A stretch of 64,000 nt of DNA from Collybia mongolica (lineage: Eukaryota > Basidiomycota > Agaricomycetes > Agaricales > Clitocybaceae), in contig JAAXNY010000008.1 in NCBI GenBank assembly GCA_013420905.1, positions 1,488,001 through 1,552,000 on the forward strand. Reading direction: 5' to 3'. Under the pieces are notes generated by a model. The model was not told the DNA's origin. It was given only the letters and a program-made list of their open reading frames with translations, and did no database searches. Position 1 is the first letter of the stretch. Each line of letters opens with the position of its first letter. The position numbers and the translations under genes are program-made. Of the stretch, positions 1 to 12,029 are shown in pieces.

Positions 1-759
1 GAGAGTTGAGAACCTCGGTCTGCAGTTAAAAAGATTAAGGTTGCTGTATAAACCGTGTTTCACTTAAACGCACCCATGAAACTTCCCCATCAAGGAAACG
101 ATGGAAAACGTGTTCGTTTGAGAGGATTGGATGCTTGGCAATTCGGTTTAAGAAGGTCTGGAGCATACGTTTCCTCCTCGCAATCATAGCTGCGTCTTCC
201 TTCGCCTTGGCTTGCTTAACGGCATAATCTCCTAGCGTTTGTTTCGACGGAATTGGCGGAATTATCAGAGTTGGGTAGAGCTTAACGAGATTCGCTCGCA
301 AGGACTCAAACTCTGAGTACCGATGACGCGCTTCCGTGTTCTAAAAAAGATGAGATTTGTTCAACGAATATCACAATTCCTCCTACTTCAGTGAGAATAA
401 CATATGCAATATATGGCGATGTGGAATTCATTGAAGTCTTCTGCGCGTCGGTAATCTTAATGTGAAAACTTCAGCTCGATGTGTAAGGTCGTAGGAAGTA
501 CCAGTCTACGCACCAGTATCTCGATATCCTCTCCTGAGTGTAGGATCCTGTCGCGCGCGCAGCAGAAGTCACTCTTGAATGTTACGTGAGGTTGTTTGTG
601 GGAACCTGGCGATGGAAATGGTCGACTTAATGGTGAACTCGAAGACTGGCGGGTCGGTGAGGGTGGATCGGAAAGGTCGACTTTGGACGCGGAGGATGCC
701 TCCGACTGGATATTTTCTCCATCTTCGTCGAACGGGTTGTTGTCTTCAAGAGTATCCAT
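1..759 (-). CDS. Sorting nexin of the Snx41/Atg20 type (5' part; runs off window)
   Basis: This is the N-terminal part of a PX-domain sorting nexin. Such proteins bind phosphatidylinositol 3-phosphate on endosomes and act in retrieval of cargo and in selective autophagy. The start at 759 opens with an acidic, Ser/Pro-rich leader beginning MDTLEDNNPFDEDG. The first exon ends after HSGEDIEIL near 512. A second exon reads ITDAQKTSMNSTSPYIAYV, ending near 387, and a third from about 340 reads NTEARHRYSEFESLR, then YPTLIIPPIPSKQT and HPILSNEHVFHRFLDG. The RYSEF motif and the following Pro-rich stretch are the core of a PX domain. Both introns are about 45-60 bases with GT-AG borders. The remaining PX sequence and any BAR-like C-terminus lie beyond the left edge. 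I infer Snx41/Atg20 rather than another sorting nexin from the leader and the PX wording; the exact paralogue is not certain. Confidence 0.8.
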
Positions 760-1068
760 TTATCGAATATAAGGCGTTCGACTGCTTGCGGTATTTCACA
801 AGGCGGGCGCTGCGCATGAGATTAGATTTATGTCACTTTACAGGAACTTTGGGACATACGAAAGTTCTACCAGAAATGAATGGCCGCAGAATTGGCCCAA
901 CGCTACTTGAAGTCCAGATGAAGTCCAATTCAATGGACTTGTCAACACTTTGAAACTTATGGGAAATAAGAAATGCAAGTATAGCCATTTAGGACGCGGA
1001 CTCAATTACAAGACGTTGTACTATTTGGCTTTGTTCCGGTTCAGTGGCGGCTTACAAAATTCATAGTG

Positions 1069-2875
1069 TTACCCAAAGACTCTAAATCCACCCTTCATGG
1101 CCTCCTCCAATCGCTCTCCAAGCTCTTCCCTCGCCCCTTCTTTTTCGCCATTCAGTCCCACAGAGATCCCGAACCCGCGCCCTAACAATGACGCAAAAAG
1201 TTCGTCAATCTGCTCCTCATGCCATGCACCCATCACCGGCACGGGAACCATAAAGTTCTGGAGCTTCTCATGAGTCTCATATCTGCACACCCATGAACAT
1301 TATGCCCGTCAAGCTTTCAAGAGGCTACTGACCTGATCTTTCGGCCTTTGCTTGCCTTCGTGTCGACCTTTTTCTTCAACTTCTTCTGTTTTTGTACAAC
1401 CATCCAATCATCACCACCTCCATTGGATTTGTCCCGCGCATCAATGACATCTCTGAGTAACTGCTGATAGAAATCGGTGTCATCAAAAATGCTTGGATCC
1501 TCATCCTCTACGACTTCTTCGGAGGCACCCAGTCGATTTCCTTTGCTCCTTCGCACCCATGTCCGGGCAAGAAGCTTTCTAGAGTCCTCGAGTGTCTCAT
1601 CAATGAGTTCCGTGACAGACTTTAAGTGTTGGGGTCTTTTGGACGAGAAAACGTTCCTGTTGGAAGGGAGAAGAACTGAAGGTGCGATTGCTTGGATCTT
1701 TGAAGACCACTTCGAGAGGGTCTGCACGAGAAAGGGGTGGTATCTACAAGACAGTGAGTCGATCGTCGAGACCGAAATAATTATAATATATATTTCTCTT
1801 ACGTTGATTCAAGCGCAGATGCAGATTCGGTCGCATCTTGAAAAAATGATGCATAGTCGGCAGGTGAATACCCAGGATCGATTTTTCGCCGTTTCCGGGG
1901 TGGGGGCTTTATAGATTCGTTTGATAATAATAGAATCTGAGAGAGATACTATCAGAACAACTCGGTCAAAAAAAAAATGGACGATGCGAACCTCCTGGAG
2001 CTCAAAGATTTCATCAGATAAAGCTGCCGCCTCCGCCAACATTTTATTTATGGCATGTTGGCAGTCAGGCAATGCCGAGTACAGTTGCAGATCTGATGCC
2101 TTGTCTCGTATGAAGACCAGGAAAAAAGTTGCCAAGATAAGATTAAACGGCTTACAATTGGAAGTTTGTTGGCTGCCGTTACCGTTTTCTGCAAACGTAT
2201 CCTGGCATCAAGGAGGGTATCCCAGATCGCCTAAATCCCTGAGTAATTAATTATGTATGAGGGAACAAACATACTATTTGTCGAGAAACAGCCTTTCCCT
2301 TTTTGCGGTCCTCATCGCGTTTTGTTCGTAGCGTCAACGATAGGTCTTCCACAGGCTCCGAGTTCGTTACAAGACGTTCTGCTAAATTTGCCTTCGTCGG
2401 GAGTTCATGATCTTCTTCGCTACTCTCTGAGGGGATCTCACGCTCACTCCTTCCCTCACTAATCACATCGGATCTTGCTTCACCTTGACCCCCTTCACTA
2501 TCTTCTTCACTCAGTACTTCATACTCACTTTCCTCCATGAGCTGCTTGCGAGTCGCTTTTACACCATCATATTTCGGGTCGGATACACTGTCGTGAATCC
2601 TTCGTAGTGCGCTGGGCCTAATTCCACTGATTTAACTTTGTTCGATATTACTTCAGAAGAATACAGACCGAACGTCAACGTAGTGATCCCTCGCGGCAGG
2701 ATCTGCGCTCAGTCCGTCCTGTTCCTCTGCGTCGTAAACATGCACATCTTCTGGATCTAGGTCTTTGGAGCATTCAACACAAAATCGCGATTGAGGATTG
2801 CGCCGAATCGTACCTATTGGAGCCGCCTCATCCAACTGAGCGATTTGTTGTGCGAGAGACAGACCTATGTAAAAG
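1069..2875 (-). CDS. bfr2: Bfr2/AATF (Che-1) ribosome-biogenesis factor
   Basis: This gene encodes the fungal counterpart of AATF/Bfr2, a nucleolar protein of the small-subunit processome needed for early 18S rRNA maturation. Going 5' to 3' on the minus strand, exons carry LAQQIAQLDEAAPI, DLDPEDVHVYDAEEQDGL with ARDHYVDV, a long acidic Ser/Glu stretch (2538-2280), AIWDTLLDARIRLQ (after an acceptor near 2227), MLAEAAALSDEIFELQE, and SKWSSKIQAIAPSVL (1727-1340). The last exon holds HEKLQNFMVPVPV and WHEEQIDELFASLLG, the conserved C-terminal block of the family. Introns are short, for example a GTATGT donor after AVSRQI near 2270. The first coding exon is unresolved: the frame is open into GLSLAQQ near 2870, but no ATG lies in frame close by, so a small upstream exon is likely. 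The acidic middle is normal for AATF. Confidence 0.85.
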
Positions 2876-3179
2876 AGGTTGAGCAGTCTTCCATGATAGA
2901 CATGGAAGATACGTGCGAGCTGGATCCATATTACTCTGCTTGATAAATGGTGTGCAAAGACGTTTCACTGCCTTGCTAACCTTGAATGAAAGGCCTCCGA
3001 CTCCTTGTCCCTTGTCAGAAAAATCGCGCAGATCACGTGCTCGGTTGACTGACACGCGTGCCAAGTGGCGGATCCCTTTAGAACTTGGGGTCGTCACAGG
3101 GTGACACCTTAGGACCTTGCTTACAAGAGAATTCTCGCTAGGGATGGCTTGTTGGTCAGAGAATATACACATCAGTTTT

Positions 3180-5374
3180 TTTTGGGTGTGTAGCAGTCAG
3201 AAGGGTGCAAATAGTGGCCAGTACAAAAGACATGTCTGTTTATTACAGTCATCACCCAGTCCTTTGTGCACCACTGGTCCTTTGTACAGTAGCCAATATC
3301 TCATGCAATTCTTCACATTTCCTACCAAATCAAGTTATAGATTATAGACACATGTTAGATACATGATTTAACCAATGCCTTTTGTGGTTCCACACCATGG
3401 TTTATGGTGGGGGTCAGTTTGATGCTGTTTGGTGCTAGGCATCAAAAAACCTTTCAGTCAAGATTGTCAACTGACAACTGTATTTGAGCTAGATTTTGCT
3501 TCTATATAGTTGGTACTAACTGTGAGGATTAGTGGATGGTCTCAAAGGTAGTTCATAGCCTTATTGTGTTTGTAGAGGGTGCCTTCACTCCTGGTTCACA
3601 TTTGTGTGACATGCGTGACAAACCTGGAATGTGTCATGTGACCATCATGACCATGCATCCAAAGTGCATCAAACATAGATTCATTGATAAGAGATAGATC
3701 TTGTAGATAATGGCAGTGAGACGAGCAGCAGGGTGGCCTCATGCACATACTCACATCCTATTACCCATCCTGTCATGAAAGTTATATTCCCATCTTATCT
3801 CCGTCTTTTTGATCTTATCTTATCTTTTATCTAGTGGGATTGGCTGTCAATTCATCTATCCCCAGTAGTTACAATTCTCGCACCTTTACCATCATTTGAT
3901 TGATGCTGTATACTACCCTGGTCATGTTTGGTTTACCTCTCCATATTTATTCTACTCTGGTCCCCCTTAGGTAGTTGTATATATACTGCACCTCTAGCTA
4001 CTTGTTCTGTAGTCTTGATGTTGTCTATTCTCTGCAATACAGACAGGTCTTTTCAGCTCTCTATCTCTTGTGCTCTCTCTCCTCTTCTACTCTCTGATAT
4101 TCTGCAGTGACTGTTATTGTTGCATTACTGACATCAGGTCCTAGCAGCCTGATCTGACATATCAAGAGGGGGGTGTCAGACTTTACAACTATGGTGAGGC
4201 ACATTTTATCCTATCTTCTTACTGTAAAAACATTCATTGGCAACACTGAGAAACCTTGTTACTCCTACTCCACCCCATCTCTATGCTTTCAAGGTCAACA
4301 CTTAAAATTTAGGGTAAATTATGAAGCCTCTTGTTGAAAATGGAGCCAGCATACTTGTGGAGCATAAGTGTTTAGGTACCAGTGGCCACCTAACACATGT
4401 TATCCCAGGCTTGACACACTTACTGACAAAATGAAGGAACAATCAACAGGCATTGTTAGGCAAGTGAGGGAATTTAAAAGAATAGTTTGTATTTCAAATA
4501 GTGTACAGTACATGTACATCCTAAATGATGTTCAACATTGTGGCCTTGGTGGGGTCCATGAGCATCCTTGAAGCTTTGTCATGTTGATCCTGTTACAATA
4601 GAGTTTAATTGGAGATTACCATCCAATGCCATGGACAGCTATACTTTAGATGGTATTAGACAGTCAATGACCATCCCACCTACCATCCATCTGAATGGTT
4701 GAGCTGAGCCTGAATGGTACAGGTATGGCATCCATACTACAGTACCATCTACTCCATACTGTATGGTCATGGTGCGCAGCCCTAACCAAAAGTGCTAGAA
4801 CAGGGATCATTGTGGTAATGGGTTTGATTGGATTGACATAATGTGTTCTCACTTTGGATCACATGTAGCACATTCATCATGTGCTCAATGGCAGCTGTCA
4901 ATCAGTATCTATTTTATAACCCCACCAGCACGCTGATGCCACAAAGCCTGCTACTTTTCAGATTTCACCATTATTTGTGTCATATATTCCGTTGTCCTTC
5001 CATTGCCTTAATCTTTGAAACCTTTAATCTCAGAGTAAATCTGGCTTTTCCAATCATCAGCAAGACACTATGAGTCACCTCCTTTTTTTTTTCCATCATG
5101 TGTGTCCATGTTTATAGTGTGTTTGTAGATGTTACATTGCTCATCTAGTGGATTTCCTATAAAGTAAGCACTATGACTCCAAGTCTTCTTATTTACCATG
5201 TTCTGGTTCATTTTCTGTATCATCTTAGTCTTAGCCAACCGAGGTTTCCTCAGGGCATTAGAAAATAACAGTTTAATCCTGGTCAAATCTGTAACCATGT
5301 TTTTTGGGGTTCACAGTGCATACCATGCATTATTACAAAAATTTTATATAATTTCCCATAGGTCACAATAGTGA
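3180..5374. other. AT-rich stretch without a recognisable gene
   Basis: No reading frame here resembles a known protein. The base composition and vocabulary (many TGTCAT, CATGTG and TTAT words) match the transposon-derived stretches further right, so I read it as decayed mobile DNA. It contains the LTR-like block listed separately. Around 4690-4780 there are short imperfect palindromes around CATACTGTATGG, which could be the remains of a small inverted-repeat element, but I could not find two matching ends. Confidence 0.5.
3631..4130 (+). repeat. Possible solo LTR (Ty3/gypsy-like)
   Basis: The block starts TGTCATGTGACC and ends ATTACTGACA, so it has TG...CA type ends. It contains a TATA-like TGTATATATACTGC near 3975 and then pyrimidine-rich sequence, as LTR promoters often do. 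About 45 bases beyond its end a purine run (AAGAGGGGGG) is followed by TGTCAGACTT, which looks like a polypurine tract abutting another LTR start. I found no target-site duplication and no internal coding region, so this is a tentative structural call. Confidence 0.25.
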
Positions 5375-6003
5375 CTATTTCCAGGAGCTCCCCCCTGAAC
5401 TTCAATTGTATATTTTGGAATTTGTTTCCATTCCTACCCTTTGTCTGTTGGGCTCAATGTCACACTTCTGCATGAAGCTTGTAGAACACCATGTACCACT
5501 CTGCATTGAAAACATGTTTCAGGCTTTTGACATTGATCCAGATCTTATGCAGGATACACTCCATTCCACACAAAGCATTGTTTCAAGGTCATGCACCCTT
5601 CTCATCATTTTACCATGGTTGTTCACTCCAGGAGATGTGGATTTATATGTGCCCATGGTACATTTGTTACAACTGGTCCAGTTGTTGGCCACACAGTTTG
5701 GCTATGAGCTTGAAGATGATGCCACAGATTACCCTGGTTTTATAGGCATTTCAGCAATATACCTCCTTATCAATGGCAGGCATCACATTCAGGTTATAGC
5801 AACCACTACAGAGAATCCATTATGCATGATTTACCAGTTCCATTCAATGCTTGTGATGAATTTCATTTCAGCCTGGGGTGTCTATTCTGCATACCCATGC
5901 CTCACAGCTGCCCCACTGTGGTTTGAAAAACTGATCTGTTCTGGCCTGTTGACAGTGACAAGTATGGTTGATAACATGTTTAATGTTTTCAACTATCTCT
6001 GAT
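5375..6003 (+). pseudogene. F-box-like protein fragment of a mushroom multigene family
   Basis: After an acceptor-like TATTTCCAG the frame opens with ELPPELQLYILEFVSIPTL, which fits the start of an F-box (LPPEL...L). It continues about 200 codons with SIVSRSCTLLIIL, LFTPGDVDLYVPMVHLL, FHSMLVMNFISAWGVYSAYP and ends at a stop at 6001-6003. From memory, the GDVDLYVP and FHS..MNFISxWG wording occurs in an abundant family of mushroom F-box-like proteins of unknown substrate. F-box proteins normally link substrates to SCF ubiquitin ligases. No start codon or first exon precedes the F-box, and the copy sits inside transposon-derived sequence with a BTB fragment and a Helitron nearby. I therefore treat it as a truncated or captured copy rather than a working gene. 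Confidence 0.45.
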
Positions 6004-7260
6004 AGAAATTGAGAGGCTTTCAATTGGATGGCTGAAGATGTTGCTGGACTCTAGTCAAGGAAGTCAACGACTTGATAACAAAGCGGACAAAGACCAATGT
6101 GATTGAAATGACGGGCCGCCAGGCAGGTGGTAGAATCAACATGTTATATGGTTTGCCAAATGGCAATTTGCGATATTGACAGCCTAAAGTACAAAGTACT
6201 TTGATAGACTCAAATCGAGGGATTGTAAATGCAAATCAAAGTCAGTAGACTTTAAATTGAGGATGAGAGGACAAGTCAAGATCAAAGAGTGCAAGAAAAG
6301 AGTGGATGTGAATTTCTGTGGTAGATCTACATAACAGAGGCTTTTTATATGTCAAAAACTGTACCTACACTGGTAAATTTTATGACAGAGTCCATATCAC
6401 AAAAGTGAGGTGAAATAGAGGTATATCTAAAAGGGGTACCATATGACGGCATTGTGCTAAATCTACAAGGGTCATCAATACTTTAAATTGAAGTCGGCAA
6501 GCCTGATCAGGCGGAGTCAGGTTCGTAATCCAAAACAGAGTCAAACCAACACATGTTGGGCATGATCAGTTGTCAAAATGTGTTGGTCATGTGATCTAGC
6601 TGTAGAGAGACAAGATGAAAGGAACAGAGAGAGAGGAATGGGATGTGATTGGAGGGGTATGAAGTCATGATGAGTGTATAGACAAGTTGCAGACTTGCTG
6701 GGATGATATTGAAGTCAAAGTCAGAGTCAAGGTCGAAGAAGAGGAGACAATATCATTGTCAAAGATATTGGTGTATGCGCATAGCATGAGTGCAAGCATG
6801 TCACCGTTCATTATTGAACTGCAAATCAACCCAGGCATGCTTTTCCAAGTACATTGGCTGTGGTTTCAGCCTAGCATGGGGGCTCACAGCATGGCCTGAG
6901 TATTGTGGGCACATGTGCAAAGTCTTTGGTTTGTGCCCTGGCCCAATTTGATGATTAGGTGATAATCATGACCTTTCCATTCCTATCCCTTTGCCAAAGG
7001 TTAATTCCCATCCATGGTTACCTTACAACACCAGATTAGATGAGCCAATGTGGTCCCTCATTTGCAGTGTCATACATGATTCTTAATACAGTCCCAATAC
7101 TGTTGCGCAGTCTTTACATACTACTAATTTTGATTTGTATCTGATTGTGGGGAACATCTCATTTTATAGGGGGTCAGCTCCCTGAATAAGATGGTCTCAC
7201 CACACATATTTAAGGACACAATACAATAGAAGTATCTTACTTTCACCCTTTTTTTGTGCC
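6004..7260. other. No gene seen; purine-rich decayed sequence
   Basis: Only short frames occur. Between about 6690 and 6745 there is an imperfect run of GTCAAAGTCAGAGTCAAGGTC-like units, a local low-complexity patch. The rest shows no coding or structural signal that I can support. Confidence 0.5.
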
Positions 7261-7850
7261 ATGTCAGCGTCTGACAAGCTGCCAACCCCCATCCTTTTCC
7301 CAGAAGGTGATTTAATCATTGCAGGCAGACTTTCATGACACCAAGTCCATTGCAGTGTTCTATCATTGCAATTTTTTTTTTTCCATAAGATCAGAGATAA
7401 CAATTGTGACAAATTCTTTGGCAATTCTCTGGCAATCCTTCACCTTCCACAAGACAATGAAGACTTGTTACACTACATTAATGCTGTTTACAATGTCAAC
7501 AGGTACTTACTCAAAATCACCATTCTGCACTTTTTTCACATACTATCAGTGAATATGTCCTTGCGCAGCAACAGGATTTTCCTATTATGGTGTCCCTGTT
7601 GAGGTCAAGCATTGCTTTTAGAAATACGCAACTCTGGGACCATGTTCTGTCAAGGTTTAAAACCAAATATCCAGGTTCTCTTAGAGAATGGGATCAGGCA
7701 AAAGAGAAAGGGTTTACTTGCATCCACAAGATGCTAGGGATCCACATTGCAGCATTTTTGTTAGCGAGGGATCTGGACATATACACTACAATTCCTGCAA
7801 TACTCTACAATATCTGTTTAAAGTACTCCATGGTACGTTCTTTCAAAGCA
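7261..7850 (+). pseudogene. Broken BTB/POZ-like protein fragment
   Basis: A frame starting ATG at 7261 reads MSASDKLPTPILFPEGDLII and stops at 7350. Other frames continue with NFFFHKIRDNN, LAILHLPQDNEDLLHYINAVYN and, from 7587, FKTKYPGSLREWDQ and ARDLDIYTTIPAILYNICL. The order (GDLI-type opening, a nuclear-like middle, a LxLPQDxExLLxYINAxYN block, then a helical tail with a LARxLDI..IPAxLY motif) matches BTB-domain proteins that are numerous in mushrooms. The pieces lie in different frames with stops between them, so the copy is broken. Its right end runs into the Helitron Rep remnant on the opposite strand at roughly 7850. This is an inference from wording, not a search result. Confidence 0.4.
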
Positions 7851-10800
7851 CAACTAAAACCTAACAAGGAAGATGCAACCTGTGGGGCAGATAATTCTTG
7901 ATGTGATATCATTGCATGAGTACATTTTTGCAGCATTTGCTTAGCACGTCATGTAATCTCATCTTCTTCAGGATCATATTCTCCAAGCTTCCTCACTGCA
8001 AGCTCCAATGCAGTGTATGCAACATGTGTCTTGAGTTGAGATTTTGAAATATAATCCAAAATATAATACAGAATAGCTTTTGCAGCAGGACCTGAGCCAA
8101 TGAATGTAATGTCCATATTGCAACACATCAAATGAATCATTGTTACATTGTAATTATTCACTAGACTGTCCAACATCACAATTTTAATTCTCCAGTGTCT
8201 GGATCAACAGAAGTAAACTCACAGTAATTCGAAGGATCTAAATCAAATTGACAAATTTTTGGATCAGGATAACCCTTCCAATACTTAAAACATGTACTTG
8301 TGTGGCTATGAACCTGACAAGCCTTTACAATGTCATGTAAATCATTTTCCTGTGTAATGTGGTCTGAACTGGTGGGCATACAATGTGTTGCAGGGTGGTG
8401 TGTGGAATCTGGTGGCCTGCCACTGACTACATTTTCAGTCGGCATAAAGTTTGAAAGGGTGTCATCCAAAAATTTGATCAACCTATTTTTGAAAGCCTCT
8501 TCAGATTCAGATAATACATGGTGTTTGATCTCATTGGGATTCAATGCACCCTCAATCCAAACAAGCATATGGCAGTGCAAAGTGCCATGTCCTTAAGCTT
8601 CTACGCAGCCATAATAACCTTTTACAACACCTAAGATTCCCTCTTCTAACTCCTTATGATGTACATGCTTTGCAATAGCTTTGACCTCTCTCATCAAATT
8701 CATAACTTTGGCCTCGGCATCGTTATTGTACTGAAGATAGTCACCACAAGATAGACAGTCCACAATTTTTTGAACCGTTTCAGGAGTGATATCAGCAAAG
8801 CTTTCTGCCAGGGCAGGAAAGTTAGCTTTCTTCACTTTTAGGTTTGTGTGTAAAAGTAAAGCACATTGTTGAAGCATGTTAAAGGCAACAAAAAGGAAGG
8901 AAGCATGGGTCTGAAAATGCTGGTCTGCAAGGTTGAGTAAATAATGGACATGTCCTTCAAATAATAGCTTTGTTGGATGTGTACTGTCCTCAAGACCACC
9001 AATACCAAAAGGAAAGAGCATGGGGTACATAGATGGAAACAAGTTGGTGTTTCAAAATTCATTTACAATGTGGGTTGCATGTGGGATTTGTATATACCCA
9101 CCACCTTGACTGCACAGATAATGTACTGCCGCAGCTCTCAGCTCATCAGAGGATGCATGGCCATTAACATCTGCAATTACAACATTTTTGAATGGAATTG
9201 GCTCATCCTCCCCATGCAGCATAGGGTGCAAATCATTATCATGAGTATCATATCAGGATTGCAAACTCTTCATTGATTCCTGCAGTTGGATGTGCTCAAC
9301 ATGAAATGGAAGTGTTGACAGTTGTGCCCTGTTCAATGGCAGTCAATACAGCTTCATTGATTACCACATTTTGATACAAAGGATTATGTGCCTTAAGCCA
9401 CACAAGGGCAGCACAGACTTGATGTGCCTGGACAGTTAAAGGCTTTGCTTTGTCCCAAATCCATTCATTTGAAGGTGGTGAAGAACCAATAAAAATGACA
9501 CAAATGGGCATTACAATGTCCTGAATGCTGGGAGGCAATACTTGTGCAATTGGTTCAGGGTTCTGAGGATATGTGATTACATGGCCCTGAAGAGCTTTCT
9601 GAGAAAATGGAATGTCAATGTCAGCCTTGCACTCTTTAAGTTGCACAATCCAGCATTTAGCACGTCAAAGTGCAATCATTGATTCTTCAATAGCTGTCAA
9701 ATCCTTCAAAACATGAGGAACATCACCAAGTAAAGTCTGGTTGGCTAGGGAAAGTTGAGGTAATTAGCTGCGAGCAAGACTGCTTTCACATTCATGGCAA
9801 AGTCTGACCATTGTCCTGTCCTCAGAGGAAATAACACCAGCAGGATCCAAGAAGTAATCATTGTACAAGCCAGCACATGTACCAAGGGGTACATCTGAAG
9901 TTTTCAAAAGATCCATATCAGTGTTTGAACAGCAGACAACATTTGTATCATGCAGAAACAAAAAAGCAGCACAAGAAGCACATACAACCTTGTGCAAATG
10001 TTCGCTGCTAGTCTCCTGGCAGAAAACCGCTGCAATCTTGTCCTTCACATCATCTGAAATTTTTCATGGCCATGAGTTCTGCACCTGATGTAATTGATGA
10101 GCCAATTTTGCATTGGTTAAAACAGAATATTGATCAACATGTTTGCCTTTCAGCAGCTGACAAGCATGTTCCTTGAGAGTATGTCAGGGGGAAGAAAAAT
10201 GTGCTCTCAGATCATGGTGAATATCATGTTGCCACAAGAGCACTTGAAGAGGCTTAACATGGATATGAGAAGCAATAGATGCAAAAAGATAACCACAGAT
10301 AGAATCCAAATCATTTGTAGTTGTAGGACAATCTGCAGCTACAGACTGGCATGCGGAGTATGGCATTGGTGCAACAACACATGATCCCATTCCGAAATGG
10401 GATACAATAGCTTCCAGAATATCCTCACATGTGCCACCACAACTAATGCCATGGTGGGTAGCAAATTCAAGATAAGTTGATTTGGCAGGCTTGTCAAGGC
10501 CATTGAAAACCGTAAACAGGGAAGGTGTAAGCACTTCAGACAAAGAGGTAAAGATGGTTATCCAAAATTTGCCAAAGGTGAACATATTCATCTGAAACAG
10601 AACCGGGAACAAATCCAAGGCCTTGGACAATGGCACGCAATGTGGGAAGGGGAACATTGGATGCAGAAGCTGCATGTTGAATACAATGAGAAATCTGGTA
10701 AGCCAGTTGATTAGGGTTAGCATCACCAGCAATGGCACAACAGGAAGCATGAGGGGACTTAGAACATAAACTGTTCATAATATGATAGACGAGAATGTCT

Positions 10801-11090
10801 TGTTGAATTGTGGATGAAGAATGGACTGTATTGATACCATACTCATGAAGAACTTGTGTGGTATGGCCAGGTGGAGATTGACATAAAGCATATGACATTG
10901 AATAATGGTTACACAGTGTTTCCAATGCAAGATGGACAGAAGGGGAACAGTGTATGGATGATGATGGTACCAAGCCAGTGTGAACAGGCTTGACAGGTGT
11001 AGGTTTATGATATGATGAGAGTGGGAACTGAGAGAGTTGAGAAACTGAAATTGATTAATAGGGGTGCTTAAGCAAGACAGGTGACTCACA
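7850..11090 (-). mobile_element. Decayed Helitron Rep/helicase gene (5' and Rep part)
   Basis: Read on the minus strand, this is the front part of a Helitron rolling-circle transposon protein. In order: a weak N-terminal region (11089-10184) in two frames with EFATHHGISCGGTCEDIL; a Cys-rich segment (10048-9764) with CASCAAFLFLHDTN and ending RLCHECESSLARS; a stretch reading LPQLSLANQTLLGDVPHVLK and AIEESMIAL (about 9760-9670); a DUF6570-like piece (9646-9296) with WLKAHNPLYQNV; the Helitron-like N domain with MYPMLFPFGIGGLEDSTHP (9042-8593); the Rep piece HCHMLVWIEGALNPNEI (8580-8176), where HCH is the usual two-His motif; and IHLMCCNMDITFIGSGPAAK (8179-7949). The frame is cut by several stops and shifts, and no PIF1 helicase follows. 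It is dead. Confidence 0.75.
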
Positions 11091-12029
11091 TGGGGAAGTT
11101 AGTCTGAAACTTTGTGCAGAAGGGGGAGGGTGTCCAAGACCAAGGTAGAACTTGTGCAGGTGCAAAAACCAATCAAGACTGAGGGAGACTAACAGGGACC
11201 CACTCGAGGGGACAGAGAGCAATGTAGAGAACAGACCATGAGGTGTTTCAATAGTGATGAGGCAAACTGTTGTAGCATCAGTGTGAACAGGGAGCAGACT
11301 TAGAGGAATGGATGAGTACAGTTGCTCTGCAAAAGAAGCCAGTGCGGCTCACCCATTAACTAAAACTGTAGTGATTGAAGGTGGTAGTGGATTCATTTGC
11401 ATAGGTGAGGGGAAAGGGGGAAACATGTGAAGATAAAATTTTAGGGGGGTATATGGTGGAGTTCCAAATTAGGTCACATGTGTCCGCACTTGTAGTGAAG
11501 GCCCATCCTAAAACCCACTACTAAAGTAGTGGGAATTTTGTAATGAAAGGTATTGTTTTGAAGAAGTTTGTCTATAAAGCTGGAGCAGTGTGCAAGTGCT
11601 GGATACAGGGAGGAAAGAAACTTATGGTAAAATGTTGATGAAAATGTCATGAAAATGCAAGGAGTAATGAAGGCATAATGAAGAAAAAATGAGTAATTAT
11701 CACCACTTTCACAGATTGGAGAATTTCTCACAGAAGTAAGAAAATGGTCAGATAAATTTGAGATTTTCCCACTTTTTGCAATGCATAATTTTTGGCTTTG
11801 TGCTGTGTGAGTGTTTAACGTGACTGTGGAAACCAGAAAATGCAAAACCATTCTCTCCAGTGAATTTGTTAGTCTATTTTTTACTCCAATTGAATCAATT
11901 TTCCAGTGACTATTTTCATCAGTACACGAAATTACTAAGCATTGCCCACCACCAATAACTGGAATCCCAACATCAAGAACTGGGGGTTCACAATAATATT
12001 ATGTGACGATAATGTTACACGCATGAACC
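11091..12029. other. No gene seen between Helitron relic and VMS1
   Basis: I find only short unrelated frames here. The left part has the same low-complexity, transposon-like vocabulary as the Helitron zone. The last hundred bases form the 3' flank of VMS1. Confidence 0.5.

Noticed and set aside
4690..4790. MITE-like palindrome around CATACTGTATGG
   Set aside because: I could find only one plausible end and no target duplication, so it was not listed as an element.
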